DNA of 64,000 nucleotides from NCBI GenBank assembly GCA_017450705.1, contig JAFSTC010000024.1, positions 30,584-94,583 on the forward strand, in the 5' to 3' direction. Made by a program: the position numbers and the translations under genes. The DNA is from Lentisphaeria bacterium (lineage in GTDB: Bacteria > Verrucomicrobiota > Lentisphaeria > Victivallales > Victivallaceae). This document shows positions 9,757 to 17,999 of this stretch, in pieces (within the stretch, counting starts at the first letter, position 1; every line of letters starts with the position of its first letter). Below the pieces are notes generated by a model. It had not been told where the DNA came from, did no database searches, and saw nothing but the letters and a program-made list of their open reading frames with translations.

Positions 9757-10815
9757 ATGAAAAGAATCAAAACGGGGATCATCGGTCTCGGGCGCATCGG
9801 ACGCATGGGGCACATCAGCGAACTCCTCGCCTGTCCGGAGCAATTCGAGATCACCGCCGTTGCGGACCACGCCCCCGACCGCCTGACGGGACTGCCCGAT
9901 GCCCTTACCGACGCGAAAAAATATCCCGATCTGGAGTCTCTCCTCCAGGACGACGATGTGGAAATGATCACCATCGGCGTCCGCCATGCCGACCACGTGC
10001 CCATGGCGCTGAAGATCCTCGCCGCGGGGAAGATCGCCGTCGTCGAAAAGCCCGTCGCCACCTCCACGGCCGAGATGGATCAACTGCTCGAGATGGGAAA
10101 AAAACATCCGGAAAAACTCTTCTTCCGGCACAACCGCCGCTTCGAACCGGCCTTCGTCAAGGTCCGTCAGCTGATCGACTCCGGGATCATCGGAGAAGTC
10201 CAGTATATCAAACTTTACCGCAGCGTGGGGTACTGCCGCCGCAACGACTGGCTGACCATGTCCGAGTTCTACGGCGGTCTCCTGACTAACTGGGGCCCCC
10301 ATCTCATCGATCAGGCGCTGCGGTTCCTCGATTCTCCCGTCGTCGATCTCTGGGCCGACGTGCGTCACGTCATAAGCATCGGGGACGGCGACGACCTCTT
10401 CAAAATACTTCTCAAGGGCGCCAACGGCCGTCTGGCCGATGTGGAAGTCACCGGCGCCAACACCATGCCCGGCAGGGAAATGGAGATCATCGGCAGCCGC
10501 GGGACCATCGTTTTTGACGGCGGCAAAACGATCGACGTCAGGCGCATCGATCCCGCCGTCGTGCTGAAGAAACTTGCGCCCCATCCGGAAAATCCGCCCC
10601 TCAAGTACGGCAATTTCGACGAGACGCTCTATTTCGTCGAAGAGAAATATCAGATCCCGGACATCCCTGCCTGCGAGATATGGAAACATATCTGGAAATC
10701 GGTGGTCGAGCACGTCCCCTTCCCCGTCACGCCGGAGCAGGCCCGGGAGGTCGTGCGGGTGACAGAGGAGGCCTTCCGCAAGAGCGGGTTCCCCGCTCCG
10801 AAGGGAAATTCCTGA
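9757..10815 (+). CDS. Gfo/Idh/MocA-family oxidoreductase
   Basis: This is a 352-residue NAD(P)-dependent sugar or cyclitol dehydrogenase-like enzyme. The Rossmann motif GIIGLGRIGRMGH lies at residues about 7-19. The family motif EKPVATS (about 96-102) carries the conserved lysine, and NWGPHLIDQAL (about 181-191) carries the histidine-aspartate pair typical of the active site. The ATG at 9757 is preceded by GGGAG. It lies 13 bases after the ThuA gene and is clearly in the same operon. The likely role is to oxidise or epimerise the sugar released by the two upstream glycosidases. The exact substrate is unknown. Confidence 0.9.
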   Translation: MKRIKTGIIGLGRIGRMGHISELLACPEQFEITAVADHAPDRLTGLPDALTDAKKYPDLESLLQDDDVEMITIGVRHADHVPMALKILAAGKIAVVEKPVATSTAEMDQLLEMGKKHPEKLFFRHNRRFEPAFVKVRQLIDSGIIGEVQYIKLYRSVGYCRRNDWLTMSEFYGGLLTNWGPHLIDQALRFLDSPVVDLWADVRHVISIGDGDDLFKILLKGANGRLADVEVTGANTMPGREMEIIGSRGTIVFDGGKTIDVRRIDPAVVLKKLAPHPENPPLKYGNFDETLYFVEEKYQIPDIPACEIWKHIWKSVVEHVPFPVTPEQAREVVRVTEEAFRKSGFPAPKGNS

Positions 10816-10889
10816 AAACGGGGCGGTTTTGAAGTCAACAACACTCCATCGACATGGAACCAAATGATATGCAAAAGAAAGGAACGATC

Positions 10890-11693
10890 ATGAAACACGC
10901 GTCAGACCACATCAACCGAAAAGAGCAGAGGGCTTTCACGCTGATCGAGCTCCTGGTCGTCATCGCCATCATCGCCATTCTGGCGTCGATGCTGATGCCG
11001 GCCCTGCAGCAGGCCCGGGAGCGGGCCAAATCGGCCAACTGCGTTTCGCAGCTCAAGCAGGTCTCTCAGGCGACGATCCAGTACGCCAATGATTTCGATG
11101 GCTGGATCTGCTCCACGGACAACACCGTTCGGGACACGGGGACCTGGATGGGGATCATGACGGGACAGTTCAAGTGGGCGAAAAAGGCCTATATCCCCGC
11201 CAAAGTCCTCCGGTGTCCCTCCGTTCCGAAGTGGCAGGAGGGTGGCGATCCGGGCAATCCTTCCTGGCCCTTCGGGACCTCCTGCAACCGCAACACGTAC
11301 GGGATGTGGGTATTCGCCAAAACCACGGAACGGACCCTTTCCTACGTGCCGGAGCGCATCGCCAATATCGGACCCATAAGCGGCAGATTCGAGAGCGGCG
11401 CCAACCTGATCGGATATCTCAAGTACGAAGGAATGAAAAATCCCTCGGGCACGGTCCTGCTGGCCGATTCCGGCTTTGAATGCACCAACGCCAACTACGG
11501 TCAATGCGCCTATCTTGTCGCCACGAATGCGACGACGTCGTGGACCAACCTCATCTGGCGTCTTCACAATGACCGTGCTTCCACGGCGTTCCTCGACGGA
11601 CATGTGGCCCAGCTGAGCGGCGGCGAATTGCTCGCCACTCCCATGCGGGTCAATGTTTCCCTCAGCGGAGCCGGCATCAAGGAAACGAGGTAA
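10890..11693 (+). CDS. Type II secretion pseudopilin-like protein (H-X9-DG type)
   Basis: This is a 267-residue protein with an N-terminal prepilin cleavage/methylation segment: a short basic leader, then [20 protein letters not shown], a hydrophobic helix with the +5 glutamate. The C-terminal half has [14 protein letters not shown], which fits the H-X9-DG motif of the DUF1559-like pseudopilin group that is abundant in Planctomycetes and Lentisphaerota. The start at 10890 has AAAGGA upstream. It follows the carbohydrate operon by 74 bases and may be co-transcribed. Family knowledge suggests a surface-exposed or pseudopilus-associated protein. Its link to glycan breakdown is inferred from position, and the same arrangement recurs at 55.1-58.2 kb. 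Confidence 0.88.
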   Translation: MKHASDHINRKEQRAFTLIELLVVIAIIAILASMLMPALQQARERAKSANCVSQLKQVSQATIQYANDFDGWICSTDNTVRDTGTWMGIMTGQFKWAKKAYIPAKVLRCPSVPKWQEGGDPGNPSWPFGTSCNRNTYGMWVFAKTTERTLSYVPERIANIGPISGRFESGANLIGYLKYEGMKNPSGTVLLADSGFECTNANYGQCAYLVATNATTSWTNLIWRLHNDRASTAFLDGHVAQLSGGELLATPMRVNVSLSGAGIKETR

Positions 11694-11732
11694 GACTTCC
11701 GAACTTTTTTCGCGGGATGTTTTGTTTCGGGC

Positions 11733-11761
11733 TTGTTTTCACGAAAAAAACCGGTTATATT
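11733..11761 (+). promoter_or_regulatory. Sigma-70-like promoter of the UPF0371 gene
   Basis: A TTGTTT -35 box (11733-11738) and a TATATT -10 box (11756-11761) are separated by 17 bases, 48 bases before the start codon. Confidence 0.6.
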
Positions 11762-11808
11762 ATCACCCCGGAGACATCAACCCCTCTTACGACAAACGCA
11801 GGGAAAAA

Positions 11809-13323
11809 ATGAAAATCGGTTTTGACAGCGAAAAGTATCTCCGGGAACAGTCGGAGTCCATCCTCGAGCGCGCGGGCAAATTCGGCGACAAACTCTACCT
11901 CGAATTCGGCGGAAAACTCATCTGCGACTACCACGCGGCAAGAGTCCTGCCGGGGTTCGATCCCGACGCCAAGATCAAACTGCTGCAGCGCCTCAAAGAC
12001 AAGGTCGACATCGTCATCTGCATCCACGCCGGAGCCATCGAGGCCAAGAAGATGCGCGCGGACTTCTGCGTCTCCTACGACATCGACACCATGCGCACCA
12101 TCGACAATCTCCGGGACTGGGGACTTCAGGTGCGGGCCGTCGTCATCACCCGCTACCGCGATCAGCCCGCGGTGAACGTCTTCATCAACCGCCTCGCACG
12201 CCGGGGGATCAAGGTCTACACACACCGCTTCATCCAGGGGTATCCCACCGATGTCGACACCATCGCCAGCGATCAGGGCTACGGGGCCAACGAGTACATC
12301 GAAACGGAGCGTCCCATCGTGGTCGTGACGGGCCCCGGCCCCAACTCCGGCAAGATGGCGACGTGTCTTTCCCAGGTCTACCATGAATTCCGCCGCGGCG
12401 TCAAGGCCGGGTACGCCAAGTTCGAGACGTTCCCCGTGTGGAATCTGCCGCTGAAACACCCGGTCAACCTCGCCTACGAGGCCGCGACAGCCGATCTCGG
12501 CGACGTCAACATGGTCGATCCCTTTCATCTCGAAGCAAGGGGGATCACCGCCACGAACTACAACCGGGACGTGGAGATCTTCCCCGTGGTGAAACGGATC
12601 TGCGCCAAGATCATGGCGCCGGACCAGCTGTACGCCAGTCCCACGGAAATGGGCGTCAACCGGGTCGGGTTCGCCATCACCGACGACGCCGTTGTCCGGG
12701 AAGCGGCGACCCAGGAGATTATCCGCCGCTACTTCCGCGCCCTCTGCGATTACGCCACGGGAGCCGGATCGGAGGAGCCGGTCAACCGGATCAAAATGCT
12801 CATGGACGGACTCAACGTCAGCGCGACCGACCGCAAAGTCGTCTCCGCCGCCCGGGATGCCGCAAAGGAAGCCGAACACGCGCCCGGGAAAGGCTGCGAC
12901 AATGTGTTCTGCGGCGCCGCCATCGAGCTTGCCGACGGAACGATCATCAAGGGGAAAAACTCCCCCCTGCTCCATGCGGCATCAAGCTGCATCCTCAACG
13001 CGATCAAGCATCTGGCCGGTCTTCCGGACGATCTTCACCTCATCGCGCCGGAGATCATCGACTCTCTGGGCAATCTGAAGCGGGAGGTCCTCAAGAACAG
13101 GCAGATCAGTCTCTCCGTCAGCGAAACGCTCACGGCGCTCAGCGTCAGCGTTCCCTCCAATCCGGCGGCCTCCATGGCCATGAAGCAGCTGGCAAAGCTC
13201 AGCGGATGCGAGATGCATACGAGCCACATGCCCGGCGGCGGAGACGAGGTCGGCCTGAAGAAGCTGGGGATCAACCTCACCAGCGAACCGGTTTTCGCCA
13301 GCAGAAACCTCTTTATAGAGTGA
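11809..13323 (+). CDS. UPF0371 (DUF1846) family protein
   Basis: This 504-residue protein matches the UPF0371/DUF1846 family in length and motifs, for example IGFDSEKYLREQSESILER at the N-terminus, RPIVVVTGPGPNSGKMATCLSQVYHE (about 180-205; a P-loop-like GPNSGK), and MAPDQLYASPTEMGVNRVGF. Family members occur in many anaerobes. Their biochemical activity is not securely established, and the GPGPNSGK segment suggests nucleotide or phosphate binding. The ATG at 11809 has AGGGA just upstream; the frame is open further up, but the promoter at 11733-11761 lies inside that extension and excludes it. It is a single-gene unit, with rubrerythrin under its own promoter downstream. Confidence 0.9.
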   Translation: MKIGFDSEKYLREQSESILERAGKFGDKLYLEFGGKLICDYHAARVLPGFDPDAKIKLLQRLKDKVDIVICIHAGAIEAKKMRADFCVSYDIDTMRTIDNLRDWGLQVRAVVITRYRDQPAVNVFINRLARRGIKVYTHRFIQGYPTDVDTIASDQGYGANEYIETERPIVVVTGPGPNSGKMATCLSQVYHEFRRGVKAGYAKFETFPVWNLPLKHPVNLAYEAATADLGDVNMVDPFHLEARGITATNYNRDVEIFPVVKRICAKIMAPDQLYASPTEMGVNRVGFAITDDAVVREAATQEIIRRYFRALCDYATGAGSEEPVNRIKMLMDGLNVSATDRKVVSAARDAAKEAEHAPGKGCDNVFCGAAIELADGTIIKGKNSPLLHAASSCILNAIKHLAGLPDDLHLIAPEIIDSLGNLKREVLKNRQISLSVSETLTALSVSVPSNPAASMAMKQLAKLSGCEMHTSHMPGGGDEVGLKKLGINLTSEPVFASRNLFIE

Positions 13324-13339
13324 TTTTTACGAAACCGAT

Positions 13340-13368
13340 TTGAAAAGAAGCCTTCGGCGCGTTATTTT
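13340..13368 (+). promoter_or_regulatory. Sigma-70-like promoter of rubrerythrin
   Basis: A TTGAAA -35 box (13340-13345) and a TATTTT -10 box (13363-13368) are separated by 17 bases. No peroxide-responsive operator could be recognised by eye. Confidence 0.6.
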
Positions 13369-13420
13369 AACAGCGAAGACAGATCGGTAGAGTCTTCGCA
13401 ACAAATTCAAGGAGAAAAAA

Positions 13421-13957
13421 ATGGCTGAGCTCAAAAACAGCAAGACCGCGGCAAATCTGGCGTTTGCGTTTGCCGGTGAATCCCAGGCCCGCAACAAGTA
13501 CACCTATTTCGCCGGCGTCGCCAAAAAGGAAGGCTTCGAGCAGATCGCGGCCATCTTCGAGGAAACGGCGAACAACGAAAAAGAGCACGCGAAACTCTGG
13601 TTCAAGGAACTGGGGCTCCTGGGCGACACCGCCGCCAACCTGGCCGCCGCGGCCGCCGGGGAACACGAAGAGTGGACCGACATGTACAAGAAGTTCGCGG
13701 AAGAGGCCGATGCCGAGGGATTTTCCGCCATCGCCAACCGTTTCCGCCGCGTCGCCGACATCGAGAAACGCCACGAAGAGCGTTACAACAAACTGCTCGC
13801 CAACATCAAAAACAACGAAGTCTACGTCAAAACCGCGCCGACCCGCTGGGAGTGCCGCAATTGCGGGCACGTGGTCATCGGCGAAAAAGCGCCGGAAGTC
13901 TGCCCGGTCTGCAACCATCCCAAGGCCTATTTCCAGATCGAGCCGCTCAACTTCTGA
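13421..13957 (+). CDS. Rubrerythrin
   Basis: This is a 178-residue non-haem di-iron peroxidase of anaerobes that reduces hydrogen peroxide in the cytosol. The N-terminal ferritin-like four-helix domain carries the iron ligands in [29 protein letters not shown] and [10 protein letters not shown]. The C-terminal rubredoxin domain has C-x2-C (CRNCGH) and C-x2-C (CPVCNH) for a single iron. Length and domain order are those of classical rubrerythrin. AAGGAG lies upstream of the start. It is transcribed alone, with a promoter at 13340 and a terminator at 13979, and supports an anaerobic host. Confidence 0.97.
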   Translation: MAELKNSKTAANLAFAFAGESQARNKYTYFAGVAKKEGFEQIAAIFEETANNEKEHAKLWFKELGLLGDTAANLAAAAAGEHEEWTDMYKKFAEEADAEGFSAIANRFRRVADIEKRHEERYNKLLANIKNNEVYVKTAPTRWECRNCGHVVIGEKAPEVCPVCNHPKAYFQIEPLNF

Positions 13958-13978
13958 GCCGCAGAAAAGCTTCCCACG

Positions 13979-14008
13979 GAGGCGGGCGTCGAGCCCGCCT
14001 CTTTTTTT
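13979..14008 (+). terminator. Rho-independent terminator after rubrerythrin
   Basis: A nine-base-pair GC-rich stem (GAGGCGGGC / GCCCGCCTC) with a five-base loop is followed by seven T residues. Confidence 0.9.
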
Positions 14009-14022
14009 GTGCGGGCAGCGGG

Positions 14023-15285
14023 TCAGAAGAACAACCGGGGCGGCGGCGGGAGGGAGCGGTCTATGTAACGCTCCATGAGGTCGCCGAGGGTGTTCCATGA
14101 GGCGTAGTCGCGGGCGTACAGGGGCTGTCCCGAGTCACCGTCGACGTTTTCGGAGAGGGATCCCTGAATACTCAGACTGCGGCAGATGCTTTTGAGGATG
14201 TCGCGGGAAAGCGCGGCGGCCTCCTCCTCGAACCCGTAGCGGAGAAGCGCATGAAACACCATCCAGCCCAGCGGGATCCAGACGGGGCCCTGCCAGTTGG
14301 AGTTGGTGAGTCTTTCGTATTCGTCGAAACGGCCGGGATTGCCGATCACGGCGCAATTGTAGTACTCGCTTTTGCGGGAGAGACTCCGGATGCCGAAAGG
14401 ACTGCGGAAATGCTCCGGCGAGAGGACGTAGCGGCCGATCATCTCCCGGGCATGTTCGCAAGAAGCGGCCCCCGTGTACAGCACCGGAAGCGCGGAACAG
14501 CTCAGATAGGCGAAGGCCCCGAAGCCCTCCGGATGGTCGGCGTCGCCGAAGCTGACGCGCACCCGGTCCCGGCCGGTATCCCTGGCGCCGAAAGATCCTA
14601 TGACATCGCTCCAGAGCCAGCGGTTGACGGCGTCCTTGAGGACCGCGGCCCGTTCCCGATACATGTCGGCCTTGCTGTCGTCGCCGAGCCGGGAGGCGAT
14701 GTGGGCCAGAGACCGCAGTTCGGCATAAAGGTAGCCGTTGAGATCCGGGGAAATGATCGTGGAGGGGTGAATGATCGAGCTCAGGATCTCGTTGTCCATG
14801 CCGGAAAAATAGGCCGGTCCGTCCCAGCGGCAGAGCCCGTGGGCGGCTCCGTGGGCGGAAAACCAGAAACCGATGAACTTTTCGAGGATCGGGAGATCCT
14901 TCGCGGCGCCGTCGAGATCGCCGCTCAGCTCGAGAAGCTGGGCCGCCGCCTGACAGAGAAAGGGCTGGCAGGTGAACCCGGGGTGAAAATAATTGGGCCC
15001 GCCGTCGGCCAGGATCGCATTGGGGATGAACCCGTCGGAGCGGCGATATTCGAACATGTTGTCGAGAAAATCGCGCAGGTGCGAGAAGTCGCCGTCCGCG
15101 GCGATGCGAAGGGCGGAAAAATAGTTGTCCCAGCAGAAGAGCAGTCCCGAATAAAAGGATCCGGCCGTGATGGCCAAATAGGGATGGCGGATCGCCCCCT
15201 CCGGTTTTCGCCGGATGAGCCGGCACAATTCCGTGATGAAGGCGTTGACCCTCGCCAGGTCTTCCCGCTGTGATGAGGCGGCCAT
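14023..15285 (-). CDS. GH63/GH37-like (trehalase/glucosidase-like) glycoside hydrolase
   Basis: This is a 420-residue (alpha/alpha)6-barrel protein resembling trehalase and GH63 alpha-glucosidases, which are inverting enzymes. Recognisable motifs are FCWDNYFSALRIA (about 50-62), SGMDNEIL (about 160-167), EYYNCAVIGNPGRF, and near the C-terminus NSNWQGPVWIPLGWMVFHALLRYGF, which is characteristic of this clan. No signal peptide is seen, so it is probably cytosolic. The ATG at 15285 has AGGAGG eight bases upstream; an upstream ATG at 15324 has no such site. It is convergent with rubrerythrin and stands alone. The substrate could be an alpha-glucoside or another disaccharide. Confidence 0.85.
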   Translation of the reverse strand: MAASSQREDLARVNAFITELCRLIRRKPEGAIRHPYLAITAGSFYSGLLFCWDNYFSALRIAADGDFSHLRDFLDNMFEYRRSDGFIPNAILADGGPNYFHPGFTCQPFLCQAAAQLLELSGDLDGAAKDLPILEKFIGFWFSAHGAAHGLCRWDGPAYFSGMDNEILSSIIHPSTIISPDLNGYLYAELRSLAHIASRLGDDSKADMYRERAAVLKDAVNRWLWSDVIGSFGARDTGRDRVRVSFGDADHPEGFGAFAYLSCSALPVLYTGAASCEHAREMIGRYVLSPEHFRSPFGIRSLSRKSEYYNCAVIGNPGRFDEYERLTNSNWQGPVWIPLGWMVFHALLRYGFEEEAAALSRDILKSICRSLSIQGSLSENVDGDSGQPLYARDYASWNTLGDLMERYIDRSLPPPPRLFF

Positions 15286-15393
15286 GGCATATTCCTCCTT
15301 TTCGAAAGACGCTCCGTTCGCCAAGTCCCGGTTAATATACCTGTCCCGCCCGGAAAAATCAAGACCTTTCCGCGCTCGGCCGGCTCCCGGGGG

Positions 15394-15422
15394 TTGATTT
15401 TTACGTCCTCCTGTGATATAAT
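15394..15422 (+). promoter_or_regulatory. Sigma-70-like promoter of the zinc-ribbon/ankyrin operon
   Basis: A TTGATT -35 box (15394-15399) and a perfect TATAAT -10 box (15417-15422) are separated by 17 bases. Confidence 0.7.
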
Positions 15423-15461
15423 AAGGTTTTTCGACAAAGGAGGTCCTTCCGGAGCGGAGGT

Positions 15462-17210
15462 ATGGAAATATTCAGTTTCGAGTGCGGCAAATGCGGGCAG
15501 AAGTTCGAAGCGGATTCGACGCTTCGCGGCGGAACGACCCGCTGTCCCCGATGCGGAGAAAAAGTGGCGATCCCCGCCCCGACCCGGGAAAGATCTTTTC
15601 TGAGGTACATGACCGATCCGGAGAACCGCTTTTTCCTCTCTCTCCTTTTCGGGAACGGGATCGTCGTCGCACTGTGCTGCTGTCTGGTACTCGGGATGCA
15701 GCTGAAGCAAAAGCGTGAAAGGGAACTCGCCCGGATCTTCGGCGAGAGACACCGGGCGGCGGCTTACGGCAGAATAGCCCGGAACCGCGTCCTCAGAGAG
15801 CGGGAAATCCGGGCCGCGGCGGCACGCCGGGCCCGGACGGAAGCGGGGAAACGCCTCCCGCCCCCCCTGCCCGCCCCTCCGAAGCCCGTCACAAAAACAG
15901 TACCGGCGGAACCGAAAACACACATGGCCCCTGCCCCCTCCGCATCCGCCCGTCCCGCCGGAGCGGAACTTCTCGAACTTTCCCGCAAAAGGATCGAGCG
16001 GCTGAACGCCGTCGGCAGACGGCTCGAAGATGTCAATACCCGGCTGAGCGAAGAGCTCCGCTCACGGAAAACGCCCGATTCACGGACATTTCTGCGCAGG
16101 GAGATACTCAACCGTTCGACCCAGCTCCTCAAATTCAGCCGGAAGCGCATCGAGGAGATCACCCGGCGGGACAGCGCCGTCGCCGCAGCCGCCGCGCTGC
16201 AGGGAGACCCGGAAAAAGGCAGGGAGCTCCAGCGGGTTTTCAGGGATTACACGCTCCCCTCCGGGAGGCCGGGCGCCGCGGGGAAACACCGTCTCGGCAC
16301 AAAACTGCTCCAGCTTCTGGACGATCCGCAGACCGATCCCAACATCATCCTGACGGATGCGGGGAAACCGGGCCGCAGCGGGCCGGCCCTGCTCGTCGTC
16401 GCGTCGAACATCTCCCCGATCCGGAACGAACTGCTGAAAAAACTGATCCGCCGGGGAGCCGATCCAGCCTGTCTCGAGAGCGGCGGCTATTTCCCTTCGT
16501 CCCAGCTCATTTCCTACGGACTGCCCGAAAAGGAACTCGGGCGCGCCATGGACATCACCATGGGAAATGTCCTCAGGGGAAGCATCCACGGAACGCATGA
16601 GCTTTCCTGTCTCATCTGCGACGGTGCCCCCATGGAAACGCGTCACCTCAAAACCGCCGTCAGGGCCGGACGATGGGATATCCTTCTTCTGCTGCTGGCT
16701 GCGGGATATCCCCCGGACATGAGCGACGATTCGGGCGAGACGGCCCTCTTCGACGCCGCCCGCATCGCCGACGGCAAGCTGTTTTCGGACCTGCTTCTGG
16801 CCGCAGGAGCCGATCCCGGGATCCGCAGCCGGACGGGCCGAACCGCGGCCTCCTTCAGCGAAACGGGACGCTTCAACACGCTGTGGAAACACAATCGGTG
16901 GCGGGAAGTCGAGAGCCTGCTGAAAAAAGGATACAGCGCCGATTCCATCCTGCCCGGCGGCCTGAGTCTTCTGGCGGACGCCTGCCGGCGGAATTCGCCG
17001 CAGGGCGTCGCGCTCCTCCTCAAATACGGCGCCGATCCCCGAGCGGGAAAACGAAACGGGCTTTCGCCCTTTTATTTCGCGGAACGGAACCGGCGGAGCG
17101 CAAAAAGCGGCGCGGACAAAAGAGACAGCGCCGAGATCCTCCGTCTGCTGAAACAGGCGGCCGACCGCCGCGGGGATGGTCCCGCGGCCCGAAAGCGGCC
17201 CGTCCGCTGA
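15462..17210 (+). CDS. Zinc-ribbon, single-TM, coiled-coil and ankyrin-repeat protein
   Basis: This is a 582-residue protein of unknown function with an unusual domain series. A zinc ribbon has C8-x2-C11 and C28-x2-C31 (CGKCGQKF / CPRCGEKV). One membrane helix spans about residues 57-80. A basic, proline-rich segment (about 125-165) and a charged coiled-coil-prone stretch (about 165-235) follow. The C-terminal half has ankyrin-like repeats, with units such as LLKKLIRRGADPACLESGG, LLLLLAAGYPPDMSDDSGETALFDAA, LLLAAGADPGIRSRTGRTA and ALLLKYGADPRAGKRNGLSPFYFA. The topology suggests a cytosolic zinc ribbon and an exported or periplasmic ankyrin part, or the reverse. It is followed 12 bases later by an EI24 membrane protein, probably co-transcribed. 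Confidence 0.8.
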   Translation: MEIFSFECGKCGQKFEADSTLRGGTTRCPRCGEKVAIPAPTRERSFLRYMTDPENRFFLSLLFGNGIVVALCCCLVLGMQLKQKRERELARIFGERHRAAAYGRIARNRVLREREIRAAAARRARTEAGKRLPPPLPAPPKPVTKTVPAEPKTHMAPAPSASARPAGAELLELSRKRIERLNAVGRRLEDVNTRLSEELRSRKTPDSRTFLRREILNRSTQLLKFSRKRIEEITRRDSAVAAAAALQGDPEKGRELQRVFRDYTLPSGRPGAAGKHRLGTKLLQLLDDPQTDPNIILTDAGKPGRSGPALLVVASNISPIRNELLKKLIRRGADPACLESGGYFPSSQLISYGLPEKELGRAMDITMGNVLRGSIHGTHELSCLICDGAPMETRHLKTAVRAGRWDILLLLLAAGYPPDMSDDSGETALFDAARIADGKLFSDLLLAAGADPGIRSRTGRTAASFSETGRFNTLWKHNRWREVESLLKKGYSADSILPGGLSLLADACRRNSPQGVALLLKYGADPRAGKRNGLSPFYFAERNRRSAKSGADKRDSAEILRLLKQAADRRGDGPAARKRPVR

Positions 17211-17222
17211 AAGGTCCTGTCC

Positions 17223-17984
17223 ATGGTCTTTCTCCGGAATTACCTCGACGGCGTTTCGGCCTTCTTCTCCGCAAGCGCGGTCTTCTTTCGCGACAGGAGC
17301 CTGTGGAAATACGCACTCCTGCCCATGCTTCTGATGGCGGCGGTCTACATTTCGGGGGTCATGCTCGTTCTTTACCTGAGCGCACGACTCGCCGCACGAC
17401 TGGAAACGTGGATCGCAGCCCTGCCCCGCTGGATCAGCTGGATCGCGGGCTTCGCCGCGGGCGGGCTGGTCGTCATCGCATTTCTGCTTGCCGTCGTCGT
17501 CGCCGTGTTCACCGTATCCGCCGTCTACGGGATCGTCGGAAGTCCCTTCTTCGACAGACTGATCCTGCAGTACGAGGAGAAATATCACGGGGAAAAACTC
17601 TCCGAACCCGGCCTGAAGAAAACGCTGATCTTCATGCGCGACACGGCTGTTTACAGTCTGGCGACCCTTCTCGGGATGCTCTTCTGGATGGCGGCGGGGC
17701 TTTTCGTTCCTGCCGCAGGCCCCCTGCTGCTTTTCGTTTTTTTGAGCGTCCGCCTGGGCGCGGCCTTCGTCATGCCCTCCGGATTTCTCCGGGACATGGG
17801 GCTCCGGCAGCAGAAGCGTCTGCTCTCGAATCACACCATGCGTCTGCTGGGGTTCGGATCGGTCGCCTATCTCGTTCAGCTGATCCCGGCGGCTCCCGTG
17901 CTGCTGTTCCCCGGCCTCGTTCTCGGCGGATCGGAGCTTCTGCACAGGATCGGGAAAGGAGAAGAAGAGACTTCCCGGTCCTGA
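17223..17984 (+). CDS. EI24/CysZ-like integral membrane protein
   Basis: This 253-residue, four-to-six-helix membrane protein resembles the EI24 (etoposide-induced 2.4) family, which includes the bacterial sulfate permease CysZ. It begins FLRNYLDGVSAFFSASAVFFRDRSLWKYALLP, the usual opening of the family, and the conserved SPFFDRLILQYEEKYHGEKL follows the second helix pair. It could transport sulfate, but no sulfur-assimilation gene is nearby, so that role is not assigned. Convergent with hrpA; the 15 bases between them hold no obvious terminator. Confidence 0.82.
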   Translation: MVFLRNYLDGVSAFFSASAVFFRDRSLWKYALLPMLLMAAVYISGVMLVLYLSARLAARLETWIAALPRWISWIAGFAAGGLVVIAFLLAVVVAVFTVSAVYGIVGSPFFDRLILQYEEKYHGEKLSEPGLKKTLIFMRDTAVYSLATLLGMLFWMAAGLFVPAAGPLLLFVFLSVRLGAAFVMPSGFLRDMGLRQQKRLLSNHTMRLLGFGSVAYLVQLIPAAPVLLFPGLVLGGSELLHRIGKGEEETSRS

Positions 17985-17999
17985 GACGATCGGGAAAAG

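Noticed and set aside
16080..17945. A 621-codon open frame on the minus strand opposite the ankyrin and EI24 genes
   Set aside because: It covers two coherent plus-strand genes and the space between them; the composition is low-complexity and no domain is seen.
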